Assembly: GCA_030620935.1 (NCBI GenBank)
Contig: JAUXIP010000005.1
Span: forward strand, 1 to 22,024
Reading direction: 5' to 3'
Source of the DNA: Deltaproteobacteria bacterium
Lineage (GTDB): Bacteria; Desulfobacterota_B; Binatia; UBA9968
Length of the DNA: 22,024 nt
This document shows, piece after piece, positions 1-7,932 of the stretch. Positions within the stretch are counted from its first letter, which is position 1; each line of letters starts with the position of its first letter. Under the pieces are notes generated by a model. It made no database searches. It was not told the origin of the DNA and saw only the letters and a program-made list of their open reading frames with translations. The translations under genes were made by a program, and so were the position numbers.

Positions 1-73
1 GCATTTCCTCGGACACGGTGAGAAACGGATATCCGCTTTTCTTGAGCTCTCCAAGAGACTTTGCTTCCTTCAC
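1..73 (-). CDS. N-terminal fragment of a probable magnesium-chelatase-like AAA+ ATPase, cut by the window edge
   Basis: Only the first 24 codons lie in the window. Reading the minus strand from a GTG at 73 gives MKEAKSLGELKKSGYPFLTV followed by SEEM, and the frame stays open to base 1. A strong ribosome binding site (GGGAGG, about 9 bases before the GTG) supports this start. From memory, the pattern 'LGELKxSGY...V.EEM' resembles the N-terminus of ChlI/BchI-like MoxR-type ATPases, whose next residues usually read RRNL; that family call is an inference from a very short stretch. It follows the LapA-like gene on the same strand after 40 bases, so it is probably the next gene of the operon. The Walker motifs lie outside the window. 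Confidence 0.55.
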   Translation of the reverse strand, partial: MKEAKSLGELKKSGYPFLTVSEEM

Positions 74-113
74 AATTTTATGCCTCCCTTTGAACCTGCC
101 TTATTGCACTTCC

Positions 114-407
114 TCACGGTGTCGTGCGTTGTTCGTCCTGACATTGCTTAAGCTCTTTTTCCAAGGATGCGATTCGTCGTTCTTTTTCCCGCAAAGTCTT
201 TCTGACCGACCACTGGTCAACAAGAAAGCTCATCCCTGCCAGCAGTACACCCACAAGAACCGCTACAAGAACTAACAGAAATAGCGGAATCTCGGGCGTC
301 TCTAGACCATAGTACTTGAGTGCAAGCGGCTGAGAGTTTTCCATGGAAAAAGTGATTCCTAAGATAAAAAGCAAGGTGACAAAAACGGGCTTGATGACTT
401 TGATCAC
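114..407 (-). CDS. LapA/DUF1049-like small membrane protein
   Basis: A 97-residue protein with two hydrophobic segments (about residues 5-22 and 40-64), joined by a short loop containing 'NSQPLALKYYGLETPEIPL', then a charged, coiled-coil-like tail (about 68-95, rich in Lys and Glu with heptad Leu/Ile). This is the architecture of the lipopolysaccharide assembly protein A (LapA/YciS, DUF1049) domain family. In enterobacteria, LapA works with LapB in coordinating LPS synthesis and FtsH-dependent LpxC turnover; whether this protein does so cannot be seen. The start is GTG at 407, with AGGGTGA a few bases upstream. The HIT gene ends only 4 bases before it, so the two are probably translated from one message. 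The family fit is good, the function less certain. Confidence 0.8.
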   Translation of the reverse strand: MIKVIKPVFVTLLFILGITFSMENSQPLALKYYGLETPEIPLFLLVLVAVLVGVLLAGMSFLVDQWSVRKTLREKERRIASLEKELKQCQDEQRTTP

Positions 408-411
408 TGGA

Positions 412-921
412 TCACCCTTGATGACTCTCTCTCAACAAAAAACCTTTGAAATAGAGACTCAGTCGATCATAGCTCTCCAGGAGATGCTGCGGAATGACGC
501 GAGTCTCCCCCAATACCGGCATGAAGTTTGTGTCTCCCTCCCACCGCGGCACCACATGCCAGTGGAGATGATCTTCCACACCGGCGCCGGCGCACCGCCC
601 GAGATTCATCCCTACATTGATCCCTCCGGGCTTAAGCGTCTTTATGACGATATCCACCGCCATCCTCAGGGCCTCGCTGAGGTCCTGAAATTCCTCGGGC
701 AACAGGGATGAGAGTCGGTTTTCATGTTTTTTAGGAGCTAACAGGAGATGACCGCTATTATAAGGATATTTGTTCAGCATCACGACGGAATGGGCCGTCT
801 GGGCCAAGACTAGGGATGAGCGGGCATCGGCCGCTTTAGGCTCGTCACAAAAGATGCACCCCTCGTTTCTGGCTTCGTCGTCGATATAAGCCATTCGCCA
901 AGGGGCCCAGATCCGTTTCAT
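412..921 (-). CDS. HIT family hydrolase (diadenosine-tetraphosphate phosphorylase/hydrolase-like)
   Basis: A 169-residue member of the histidine-triad superfamily of nucleotide hydrolases and transferases. The signature HLHWHVV has its triad histidines near residues 118, 120 and 122, preceded by GAGVEDH. An N-terminal CIFC pair (Cys22, Cys25) and the opening 'MKRIWAPWRMAYI' are typical of the bacterial Ap4A phosphorylase-like group. The usual substrates are dinucleoside polyphosphates or nucleoside phosphoramidates; the true substrate cannot be read from sequence. I chose the ATG at 921, which shares its A with the ihfB TGA stop (TGATG); a TTG one codon earlier is also possible. That one-base overlap suggests translational coupling to ihfB. 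Confidence 0.93.
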   Translation of the reverse strand: MKRIWAPWRMAYIDDEARNEGCIFCDEPKAADARSSLVLAQTAHSVVMLNKYPYNSGHLLLAPKKHENRLSSLLPEEFQDLSEALRMAVDIVIKTLKPGGINVGMNLGRCAGAGVEDHLHWHVVPRWEGDTNFMPVLGETRVIPQHLLESYDRLSLYFKGFLLRESHQG

Positions 922-1223
922 CAAGGGCCCCCGCCACCAGGGTCTTTGCCGTCCACTCTTAACCTTAGCTCTTTGCCGACCTTGAAGAACGGAACTCTCT
1001 TGGCCGCCACCGACACGACAGCTCCACTTTTCGGATTTCTCCCTTCACGAGCCCGACGGTGTTTCACGACAAAACTCCCAAAGCCTCGTATCTCGATTCT
1101 TTCGTTGTGCCCCATCACTTCGGCCATAGAATCGAAGATGGCGTTGATGATCACCTCGGAATCATGGCGTGAGAGGTGAGGAAACCGTTTATTGACCTCG
1201 TCGATTAGTTCTCTTTTCGTCAT
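921..1223 (-). CDS. ihfB: Integration host factor beta-type DNA-binding protein
   Basis: A 100-residue HU/IHF-family protein that bends DNA as a dimer. The family core is plain: 'MTKRELIDEV' at the start, 'IEIRGFGSFVV' in the middle, then the flexible arm 'GRNPKSG' and a C-terminal 'VPFFKVGKELRLRV'. The wording RGFGSF...GRNPKSG favours the IHF-beta branch over HU. The frame is open upstream to 1301, but the ATG at 1223 starts exactly at the family N-terminus and has a strong GAGGGGGG binding site, so the longer version is rejected. An 89-base gap separates it from sppA, the widest in the operon. It contains a weak promoter-like pair (TTGACG at 1311-1306, CATTCT at 1289-1284), so extra transcription from here is possible. 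It overlaps the HIT gene by one base. Confidence 0.93.
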   Translation of the reverse strand: MTKRELIDEVNKRFPHLSRHDSEVIINAIFDSMAEVMGHNERIEIRGFGSFVVKHRRAREGRNPKSGAVVSVAAKRVPFFKVGKELRLRVDGKDPGGGGP

Positions 1224-1312
1224 AAAACCCCCCTCAACAAGGTTGTCGGTTTTTGGCGCCTCGCGGCCAGCAGCCAACCCCCAAGAATGCAAAACTAACA
1301 ACTATCGTCAAA

Positions 1313-2212
1313 TTACTGGATTAAAGATGGAGACCACTCGTATCGGAGTCCCCAGCTTTCGCCTTTCCCGAATCGCCTACCCAAAACAGAAAAGAGGAGG
1401 CTTTCCCACCACCTCTTGTCCTCTCCTCCGGAGTAAATCACCTGAGGCTCGCCTTCGATCCCCGCGCGCGTCGCCGCAACATCGATAGCATCCTCCATAT
1501 TGCCCAAGAGATCCACCAATCCCAATTCCCTGGCCTGTTCCCCGGAATAGACGCGACCGTCGGCAAGCTTGCGGACCTCGTCCTCCGGTATCTTCCTGCC
1601 CTTGGCCACCGCGCTGACAAACTGGCCGTGCACGTTGTCTACCAGGGATTGGAGAATAGCCCTTCCCTCCCGAGAAAGAGGTCGTAACGGAGAACCGATA
1701 TCCTTATGCGGGCCACTCTTGATCGTCTCCCTTTTGAGACCCAGCTTTCGCATCAATTCTTCCACATTCCCCAGCTCCATGATAACCCCGATCGATCCGG
1801 TGAGCGTTCCCGGATTGGCGATAATCTGATCACAAGCACTGGCAATATAGTAACCCCCCGACGCCGCGACCCCACCTAAGGAAGCAATCACGGGCTTTTT
1901 CTTTTTCAGTTTTTCGATCTCCGTATAAATCTCCTGTGTCGGAGCCACTCCCCCTCCCGGAGAATCGATCCGCACGACGATCGCCTTGATCTCCTGAGTC
2001 TCTCCAAATCGTTTGAGCTCCTGAATGGTCCCACGGGAGTCCTCGATCGATCCCTCGATGAGCAGAACCCCGATCCCCTCCTTCCCGATGAGAGAGAGAA
2101 CCCGCACATCTCCGCCCGTGAAATAGGCCAAGAAAAACACCCCAACAAAAAAGATCAGGATGGAAAAGAAAAGGATTCGCAATCCTCTAAGTATTGGGTG
2201 TCTCCCCGCCAT
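1313..2212 (-). CDS. sppA: Signal peptide peptidase SppA, short (36K) type
   Basis: A 299-residue membrane-anchored serine protease of the S49 family, which degrades signal peptides released during secretion. One N-terminal transmembrane segment (about residues 12-32) is followed by the protease domain. The motif 'RIDSPGGGV' is present, the probable nucleophile is Ser118 in GVAASGGYY, and the probable general base is Lys170 in SGPHKDIGSP. Their 52-residue spacing matches the Ser147/Lys199 dyad of Bacillus subtilis SppA. The length fits the single-domain form rather than the double-length E. coli enzyme. The ATG at 2212 lies 24 bases after the rpsA stop and has no strong ribosome binding site, which suggests coupling to rpsA. 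Linkage of sppA with rpsA and ihfB is familiar from deltaproteobacterial genomes. Confidence 0.94.
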   Translation of the reverse strand: MAGRHPILRGLRILFFSILIFFVGVFFLAYFTGGDVRVLSLIGKEGIGVLLIEGSIEDSRGTIQELKRFGETQEIKAIVVRIDSPGGGVAPTQEIYTEIEKLKKKKPVIASLGGVAASGGYYIASACDQIIANPGTLTGSIGVIMELGNVEELMRKLGLKRETIKSGPHKDIGSPLRPLSREGRAILQSLVDNVHGQFVSAVAKGRKIPEDEVRKLADGRVYSGEQARELGLVDLLGNMEDAIDVAATRAGIEGEPQVIYSGGEDKRWWESLLFSVLGRRFGKGESWGLRYEWSPSLIQ

Positions 2213-2236
2213 AACGTGTTACAGCCCGATTGAGGG

Positions 2237-3979
2237 CTACCTCTCTTTCTTGTCGGGTTGCGACTCTTCGTCTCGATCCAGCCGCAGCTCTTCATTCAGC
2301 AAGCTCTCGAACGAGAATTTCCCCGCTTTTTTCTCTTTCTTTAAATAATTTTCCATCTCTTGGCGTTCCTCGCTCTTTTTGAGAGCGCGGATGCTGAGTC
2401 CGATCTTCCGCTCGTTAGGATCCACATGGATGACTTCGGCCTCCACGTGATTTCCGGCCTTGAAAAGGCTCGACGGCTTATCCACGCGTTCCGCACTCAA
2501 CTGAGACACGTGAATCAACCCTTCCACCCCCTCTTCCAAGCGAACAAAGACCCCGAAGTCGGGAACGCTCGTGACCTCTCCTCTAACCCTGGACCCTATA
2601 GGATATCGCTCGGCGATCACTTCCCACGGATCGGTCGTGAGCTGCTTGATCCCCACAGAAAACCGCTCGTTCTGGACATCCACTCCCAGGACCTTGGCAT
2701 CCACCACGTCTCCCTTCTTGTACAGCTCCGAAGGGTGTTTGACCTTCTTCGTCCAATGAAGATCGGAAACATGCACCAGTCCGTCGATACCCTCATCCAC
2801 GCCCACAAAGATACCGAAATCGGTGACATTCCGCACCGGCCCGTTGATAACGCTGCCAACGGGATACTTTTCCTTGACCTGATCCCAAGGATTGGGCATC
2901 ACCTGCTTTAAGCCCAACGAAATACGACGATGGGCCGGGTCTACGTTGAGAATCATGACCTCCACGGTCTCCCCGACTTGGAGGATCTTTGAAGGATGGG
3001 CGATCTTTTTGGTCCAGGACATCTCTGAAATATGCACCAATCCCTCTATCCCCTTCTCCAGCTCCACGAAAGCGCCGTAATCCGTCAGGCTGATCACCTT
3101 GCCCTGGACTCGAGCGCCGACCGGATAATTTTCTTGAACCGAGGTCCAGGGATCCGGCGTGATCTGCTTCATCCCCAGTGAGATCCGTTCCCGCTCCTGA
3201 TCGAATTTAAGAACAACGACTTTGACGCGCTCGCCGACCTTGAGAATCTCCGACGGATGACCGATCCGTCCCCAAGAGATATCGCTGATGTGAAGGATTC
3301 CATCGATACCTCCCAAATCCACGAATGCGCCGTAGCCGGTGATATTCTTGACCGTGCCCTCGAGGATAACCCCTTCTTCCAAAACCTTGAGGAGCTCCTT
3401 CTTCATGGACTCCCGCTCTTTTTCAATCAAGTCCCTGCGTGACACGACCACATTATTGCCCATGCGATTGTATTTTAGGATGGTAAACCGCTCCCTCTTC
3501 CCCACAAACTTATCCAGGTTGCGCGTAGGCCGGATGTCCACGTGAGAACCGGGGAGGAATCCGGGCACGCCCACATCGACTTTAAATCCTCCCTTCACCC
3601 TCGCCAGAATCATTCCTTCCACTCCCGAGCCTTCTCGATAGGCCTTCTCGATCTCATCCCACACCATGATGTCTTCCGCTCTTTTTCGGGAGAGAACGAT
3701 GCCACCGTTCTCGCCTTCCGGAGAATCGAAGAAAACATCCACCTCATCCCCTACCTTAACCTGGACTTCTCCCTTCCTATCTAAAAACTCCTCTAAGGGA
3801 ATCTGGCCCTCGGACTTGTAACCGACGTCGATGACCACATGGGTAGGAGTAACGTCAACGACTGTGCCTTTGACGACCTCTCCGGGCTTGACAGAGCGCA
3901 TGCTCTCTTCGAAGAGGGTCTTGAAGTCGTCCCCGCCTCCTTCGACCTCGGGTCTTTTATCTTCGTCCTTTTGGACCAT
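2237..3979 (-). CDS. rpsA: 30S ribosomal protein S1, six S1 domains
   Basis: A 580-residue ribosomal protein S1, which helps the 30S subunit capture and unfold mRNA. Six S1 (OB-fold) repeats are visible at about residues 33-100, 117-182, 203-273, 288-360, 375-447 and 462-532. The last four carry the recurrent wording 'TGYGAFVDL...GILHISD', 'TDYGAFVEL...GLVHISE', 'TDFGIFVGV...GLVHVSD' and 'PDFGVFVRL...GLIHVSQ'. The first two are more diverged, as is usual because they bind the ribosome. An acidic, lysine-rich tail ends the protein. The length suits the six-domain proteobacterial type. The ATG at 3979 has GGGAGA about 8 bases upstream and starts 18 bases after the cmk stop, the familiar cmk-rpsA pairing. 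Confidence 0.97.
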   Translation of the reverse strand: MVQKDEDKRPEVEGGGDDFKTLFEESMRSVKPGEVVKGTVVDVTPTHVVIDVGYKSEGQIPLEEFLDRKGEVQVKVGDEVDVFFDSPEGENGGIVLSRKRAEDIMVWDEIEKAYREGSGVEGMILARVKGGFKVDVGVPGFLPGSHVDIRPTRNLDKFVGKRERFTILKYNRMGNNVVVSRRDLIEKERESMKKELLKVLEEGVILEGTVKNITGYGAFVDLGGIDGILHISDISWGRIGHPSEILKVGERVKVVVLKFDQERERISLGMKQITPDPWTSVQENYPVGARVQGKVISLTDYGAFVELEKGIEGLVHISEMSWTKKIAHPSKILQVGETVEVMILNVDPAHRRISLGLKQVMPNPWDQVKEKYPVGSVINGPVRNVTDFGIFVGVDEGIDGLVHVSDLHWTKKVKHPSELYKKGDVVDAKVLGVDVQNERFSVGIKQLTTDPWEVIAERYPIGSRVRGEVTSVPDFGVFVRLEEGVEGLIHVSQLSAERVDKPSSLFKAGNHVEAEVIHVDPNERKIGLSIRALKKSEERQEMENYLKKEKKAGKFSFESLLNEELRLDRDEESQPDKKER

Positions 3980-3997
3980 GAAATAAGTCTCCCATCT

Positions 3998-4678
3998 TCA
4001 TGTATTTGCCAGCAACTTATTTTGAATCTCCTGCAAGATTTTGTCCAATACGTCATCCACGCTAAAATAGGTGGAATTGATTACGATGGCATCCTCGGCC
4101 TTGGCAAGAGGCGCCAGGGCGCGCTCGCGGTCCCGTTGATCCCTTTCTTCCATCTCATTCAAAGTCTCCTTCAAGATCACTCGCTTTCCCTGGTCTTGAA
4201 GCTCGTCGAAGCGGCGTCGTGCCCGCTCTTTCAGCGACGCATCGAGATAGATCTTGACTTCCGCCTGAGGAAAAACGACGGTTCCCATGTCTCTTCCCTC
4301 CGCTACCACACCCCCCTCCATACCCATAGCCCGCTGGAGTGCAACCATCCTCTCGCGGACCACCTTGAGGGTAGAAACCTTCGAGGCCATCTGACTCAGT
4401 TCGGGAGTCCGTATCCGAGCGGTGACATCGGAGCCGTTAAGGAGAACCCTGAGATCGCCGTTAGTCTCCTCGAGTTCTATCTTTGTCCGCTTGATAATTT
4501 TCTCCAACCCCTCTTCATCCTCCAGATCTATCTCTTTTTCCATCACCTTCCAAGCAAAGGCCCGATACATCGCCCCTGTATCTATATACCTGTATCCTAA
4601 CGCTTTTGCCAAACGCTTTGCTATTGTACTCTTCCCTGCCCCTGCAGGTCCATCAATCGCGACAATCAGCTTCCTCAC
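3998..4678 (-). CDS. cmk: Cytidylate kinase
   Basis: A 226-residue (d)CMP kinase that phosphorylates CMP and dCMP with ATP for nucleotide recycling. The P-loop GPAGAGKST is at residues 10-18, followed by 'YIDTGAMYRA' (about 31-40), then 'GRDMGTVVFPQA', the CMP-binding and NMP-binding wording of the bacterial family, and the lid 'ARRRFDEL' with a downstream RDxxDRxR-like run (RDQRDRERAL). The length is normal. The start is GTG at 4678, with AAGGGTAGG just upstream. The gene sits between aroA (36-base gap) and rpsA; this aroA-cmk-rpsA order is widespread in Proteobacteria. The ispH gene often found between cmk and rpsA in Geobacter-like genomes (from memory) is absent. Confidence 0.96.
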   Translation of the reverse strand: MRKLIVAIDGPAGAGKSTIAKRLAKALGYRYIDTGAMYRAFAWKVMEKEIDLEDEEGLEKIIKRTKIELEETNGDLRVLLNGSDVTARIRTPELSQMASKVSTLKVVRERMVALQRAMGMEGGVVAEGRDMGTVVFPQAEVKIYLDASLKERARRRFDELQDQGKRVILKETLNEMEERDQRDRERALAPLAKAEDAIVINSTYFSVDDVLDKILQEIQNKLLANT

Positions 4679-4714
4679 CGCTTGCCTACCCTTAAACTCG
4701 CACCCCCAACGATA

Positions 4715-6001
4715 CTATGGCGTGCAAATCCTTTCTAAAAGTTCAAAGAACCCAGGAAAGGAGATATCGACGCAGACGCTATCGTCAATTTCCACACCCC
4801 CCTCAGAGCAAAGAGCTGCTATCGCCAGGGCCATGGCGATCCGGTGATCCCCATGGGTCTCCAGTCGAGCCCCCCTTAACCTTTGCCGACCTTCAATCTT
4901 CATGCCGTCTTCACGCTCTTCCACCTGCACACCGAGCTTTTTGAGCGCCTTTGTCATCACGCTAATCCGATCCGATTCTTTGTGCCTCAGCTCCTTGGCG
5001 CCGGAGATGGTCGTCACTCCTTCGGCCAAGGCTGCCGCTACGGACAACACCGGATATTCGTCTATGGTCCGCGCCGCCATTTCCGGTCCGATCTCGACCC
5101 CTTTGAGTCGACCTCCACGAACCCGCAGGTCGGCAACAGGCTCCCCGCACTCCTCCCACTGGCGCACAGATTCCACGGAGGCCCCCATCCGTTTGAGAAC
5201 GTCGATCACGCCGCTCCGCTTAGGATTGCACCCCACTCCACGGATCAGCAGATCGGATCCTGTGATGGCTGCGGCCCCTACCAGATAAAAGGCCGCCGAT
5301 GAGATATCACCTGGAACGTGCACCTCGGTTGCCGTAAGTCGCTGAGGACCTGTAATAGAAATAGCCTTGCATTCGGTCTCAATCTTTCCGCCGAAGGCTC
5401 GTATCATAATCTCCGTATGATCCCTCGACTGCTGCTGTTCTTCAACGACCGTCTTCCCTTCAGCCTGCAGTCCGGCCAAGAGAACAGCCGATTTTACCTG
5501 AGCACTGGCGACCGGCACAGCATAATGTATTGCGCGGAGAGCCCCGCCTTGAATAGTCAAGGGCGCAGTTCCTCTGCCGTTTCGGCTCAGGATCTCGGCC
5601 CCCATTTGATGGAGGGGATCGATGATCCTCTGCATAGGTCTCTGTCGCAGGGAAGCATCGCCGTCCAAAGTGCTGGCGAATGGACAACCCGCCAATACCC
5701 CGGAAAGCAGGCGCATGGTCGTTCCTGAGTTGCCGCAATCGATGACCTTGGCAGATGGATGAAGGCCTCGCCAACCCCTCCCGTTAATGATCAAGTCCTC
5801 TCCTTCTTCTTCGACTTCAACACCCAGATCTTTAAAGGCCTGGATCGTCCTAGTATTGTCGTCCCCACCCGAGAGGTTGAATATCCTGCTTTTCCCCTCG
5901 GCGACGCTGCCAAAGATAATCGCCCTGTGACCGATAGACTTATCTCCGGGAACTGTCAAGTCACCGCGCAGCGGCCCTTTGATCTCTTCAATTCTCTTCA
6001 T
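4715..6001 (-). CDS. aroA: 3-phosphoshikimate 1-carboxyvinyltransferase (EPSP synthase)
   Basis: A 428-residue EPSP synthase, which joins shikimate-3-phosphate and phosphoenolpyruvate in the sixth shikimate step. Visible motifs are PGDKSIGHR (18-26), GNSGTTMR (90-97), RPMQR (121-125), SAQVKSAVLLAGL (166-178), SRDHTE (192-197), and, in the C-terminal half, 'IDEYPVL', 'KESDR' and 'THGDHRIAM'. The SAQVKS and RDHTE wording resembles the B. subtilis/CP4-like (class II) group more than E. coli. The loop GNSGTTMR keeps the glycine found in inhibitor-sensitive enzymes, so glyphosate behaviour cannot be inferred. One oddity is Gly24, where the family usually has Ser (KSISHR). The ATG at 6001 follows the tyrA stop by 3 bases. 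Confidence 0.96.
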   Translation of the reverse strand: MKRIEEIKGPLRGDLTVPGDKSIGHRAIIFGSVAEGKSRIFNLSGGDDNTRTIQAFKDLGVEVEEEGEDLIINGRGWRGLHPSAKVIDCGNSGTTMRLLSGVLAGCPFASTLDGDASLRQRPMQRIIDPLHQMGAEILSRNGRGTAPLTIQGGALRAIHYAVPVASAQVKSAVLLAGLQAEGKTVVEEQQQSRDHTEIMIRAFGGKIETECKAISITGPQRLTATEVHVPGDISSAAFYLVGAAAITGSDLLIRGVGCNPKRSGVIDVLKRMGASVESVRQWEECGEPVADLRVRGGRLKGVEIGPEMAARTIDEYPVLSVAAALAEGVTTISGAKELRHKESDRISVMTKALKKLGVQVEEREDGMKIEGRQRLRGARLETHGDHRIAMALAIAALCSEGGVEIDDSVCVDISFPGFFELLERICTP

Positions 6002-6004
6002 TCC

Positions 6005-6889
6005 TTATCCGGTAATGTTCCCCGGCTCGGAGATCTGTTTCCTGATAGCATTGGCTTGGCCAAACTCTTTTTCCAACAAATCCCCCTTCCCCGCTCGAAT
6101 CCATTTTCTCAACCGCTCCAATCTCTTAATGTAATCTCCCAAGCTCTTGCTGGCAGCCTGGCGATTGAGCAGGCATATATCCCGCCAGATCTCAGGCCGG
6201 CTGGCGGCAATACGCGTGAAATCTCGAAAGCCACCGCCGCAGTAATCTTTCAAATCCACCGAGTCCACCTTGGTTTGGCCCAGAGTGTTGACGAAGGCAT
6301 AGGCTAGGATATGAGGGAGATGGCTCACTATTCCCAAAACCCTATCGTGGAGTTCGGGGTCCATCAGCTCCACTTTAGCCCCAATCCTCTGCCAGAAACG
6401 AACCATTTTCTTAAGAGCGCCGGAGTCCGTGTTCCGCGTAGGGGTTAGGATGCATTGTTGCCTCAAAAAAAGATCGGGATCTGACGCCTGGGGACCCCAC
6501 TGCTCGCTTCCAGCGATCGGATGGGCGCCGATAAAAGCGATTCGGGAGGGAAGGAGTTTTTCCATTTCTCGCACGATTTTTGCTTTGACGCTTCCGATAT
6601 CGCTGATCAGGCAACTCGGCTCAAGGTGAGGGAGAAACGATTCTGTTAGGGATACGGTGGCTTGAACGGGTGTAGCCAGTATCAAAAGATCGGTTCCTTC
6701 GGGGATTTCCTCCTGACGAAGAAAATAGCGGTCGATGATACCCCGTCTCTTGGCCCAACGGAGATTTTTCGCTCCCCGGCCGTATCCGATAACCTCTCTC
6801 ACCAGACCCCGCTTGCGCGCTGCCAAGGCCAATGATCCACCGATCAAGCCCACTCCGGCGACCACCATTCTGCGGAATATCACAGCCAC
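6005..6889 (-). CDS. tyrA: Prephenate dehydrogenase
   Basis: A 294-residue NAD(P)-dependent enzyme that oxidatively decarboxylates prephenate to 4-hydroxyphenylpyruvate (or arogenate to tyrosine). The N-terminal Rossmann motif GVGLIGGS is at residues 12-19, followed by 'DIGSVKAKI' (97-105), the substrate motif GAHPIAGSE (121-129) and SHLPH (189-193). No chorismate mutase or ACT domain is attached, so feedback control is not built into this protein. The GTG at 6889 shares a base with the aroF TAG stop (TAGTG) and has a GGGAGGG site 7 bases upstream. An internal ATG at 6868 lacks such a site and would clip the Rossmann fold. It lies between aroF and aroA and provides the tyrosine branch. Confidence 0.95.
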   Translation of the reverse strand: MAVIFRRMVVAGVGLIGGSLALAARKRGLVREVIGYGRGAKNLRWAKRRGIIDRYFLRQEEIPEGTDLLILATPVQATVSLTESFLPHLEPSCLISDIGSVKAKIVREMEKLLPSRIAFIGAHPIAGSEQWGPQASDPDLFLRQQCILTPTRNTDSGALKKMVRFWQRIGAKVELMDPELHDRVLGIVSHLPHILAYAFVNTLGQTKVDSVDLKDYCGGGFRDFTRIAASRPEIWRDICLLNRQAASKSLGDYIKRLERLRKWIRAGKGDLLEKEFGQANAIRKQISEPGNITG

Positions 6890-7902
6890 TAAATTTCCCT
6901 CCCAAGCGCTTTGGCCACTTTCTTAAGATCATTCATCAGCGCCGCAAACTTCTGCGGTTTCAATGACTGGGGGCCATCGCTCAATGCCACTTCCGGGTTG
7001 GAGTGGACTTCGATGAGAAGTCCGTCCGCGCCGGCTGCGATGCCGGCCAACGCCATAGGCGCCACCAGATCCCACCTCCCCGTTGCGTGACTCGGATCGA
7101 CAAATACCGGCAGATGGGAAGATTGCTTGAGAAGCGGAACCGCGCTCAAGTCCAGCGTATTCCTGGTCTCCGTTTCATAGGTGCGGATACCGCGCTCACA
7201 GAGGATAATTTTTTGGTTGCCCTCGGCGGCGATATACTCCGCCGACAGAAGAAGCTCTTGAACCGTCGCGCTCAATCCCCGCTTCAGCAACACCGGTTTG
7301 TTGAGCTTTCCCACCTCTGTGAGAAGCTTAAAATTCTGCATGTTTCTCGCGCCGATCTGTAGGATATCGGTGTAGCGATAGACAAGCTCTAAATCGCGCG
7401 GGTCCAGGACTTCGGTAATCACCGGAAGGCCGGTCAATTCCCGAGCATGCGCGAGATGGCCGAGCCCCTCTTCGCCCAGACCTTGAAATGTATAAGGAGA
7501 TGTCCTGGGTTTGAATGCTCCCCCGCGCAGAAACGTTGCGCCCGCCTCTTTCACCGGTACCGCCGCCGCCAGAACTTGCTCGCGCGATTCCACGGAGCAT
7601 GGCCCTGCCATGACATGGATCTTCTTTCCCCCGATTTTGAGCCCATTCACGTCGATGACGGTATCGTTGTTTTGAAACTCCCGGCTCACGAGCTTATAAG
7701 GCTTCAGTATCGGCACCACCTTCTCAACGCCAGGCAAAGATTCAAGGGTCTGATCGACAAGAATCCGCTCGTCCCCGATTGCCCCGATAATCGTCCTCTC
7801 CGCCCCTTCCGAGACATGAGCCTTCAAGCCAAAACTCTCGATCCTCTCCACCACCTTGCGAACGTCTTCCGGCGTTGCGCTTGCTTTCAAAACAACAATC
7901 AT
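6889..7902 (-). CDS. aroF: 3-deoxy-7-phosphoheptulonate synthase (DAHP synthase), type I-beta with ferredoxin-like regulatory domain
   Basis: A 337-residue enzyme for the first shikimate step, condensing phosphoenolpyruvate and erythrose-4-phosphate. Residues 1 to about 70 form a ferredoxin-like domain, starting '[10 protein letters not shown]'. The TIM-barrel follows, with AGPCSVES (99-106) and [15 protein letters not shown] (127-141). The likely metal ligands Cys102, His272, Glu298 and Asp309 fall at the same numbers, as I recall, as in the Thermotoga maritima enzyme. In that family the N-terminal domain closes the active site when tyrosine or phenylalanine binds, so end-product inhibition is probable here (inferred). 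The ATG at 7902 has a GGAGG site 5 bases upstream. It overlaps tyrA by one base and follows hisC after 30 bases. Confidence 0.96.
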   Translation of the reverse strand: MIVVLKASATPEDVRKVVERIESFGLKAHVSEGAERTIIGAIGDERILVDQTLESLPGVEKVVPILKPYKLVSREFQNNDTVIDVNGLKIGGKKIHVMAGPCSVESREQVLAAAVPVKEAGATFLRGGAFKPRTSPYTFQGLGEEGLGHLAHARELTGLPVITEVLDPRDLELVYRYTDILQIGARNMQNFKLLTEVGKLNKPVLLKRGLSATVQELLLSAEYIAAEGNQKIILCERGIRTYETETRNTLDLSAVPLLKQSSHLPVFVDPSHATGRWDLVAPMALAGIAAGADGLLIEVHSNPEVALSDGPQSLKPQKFAALMNDLKKVAKALGREI

Positions 7903-7932
7903 AGCGCCTCCAGCCGAAGCCTGGTCATAATG

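Noticed and set aside
924..1301. ihfB extended upstream to 1301
   Set aside because: The added 26 residues are unlike the HU/IHF N-terminus, while the ATG at 1223 has a strong GAGGGGGG binding site.
3839..4600. Long plus-strand open frame (about 250 codons) opposite cmk and rpsA
   Set aside because: It is antisense to two strongly supported essential genes, with no recognisable domain and no ribosome binding site.
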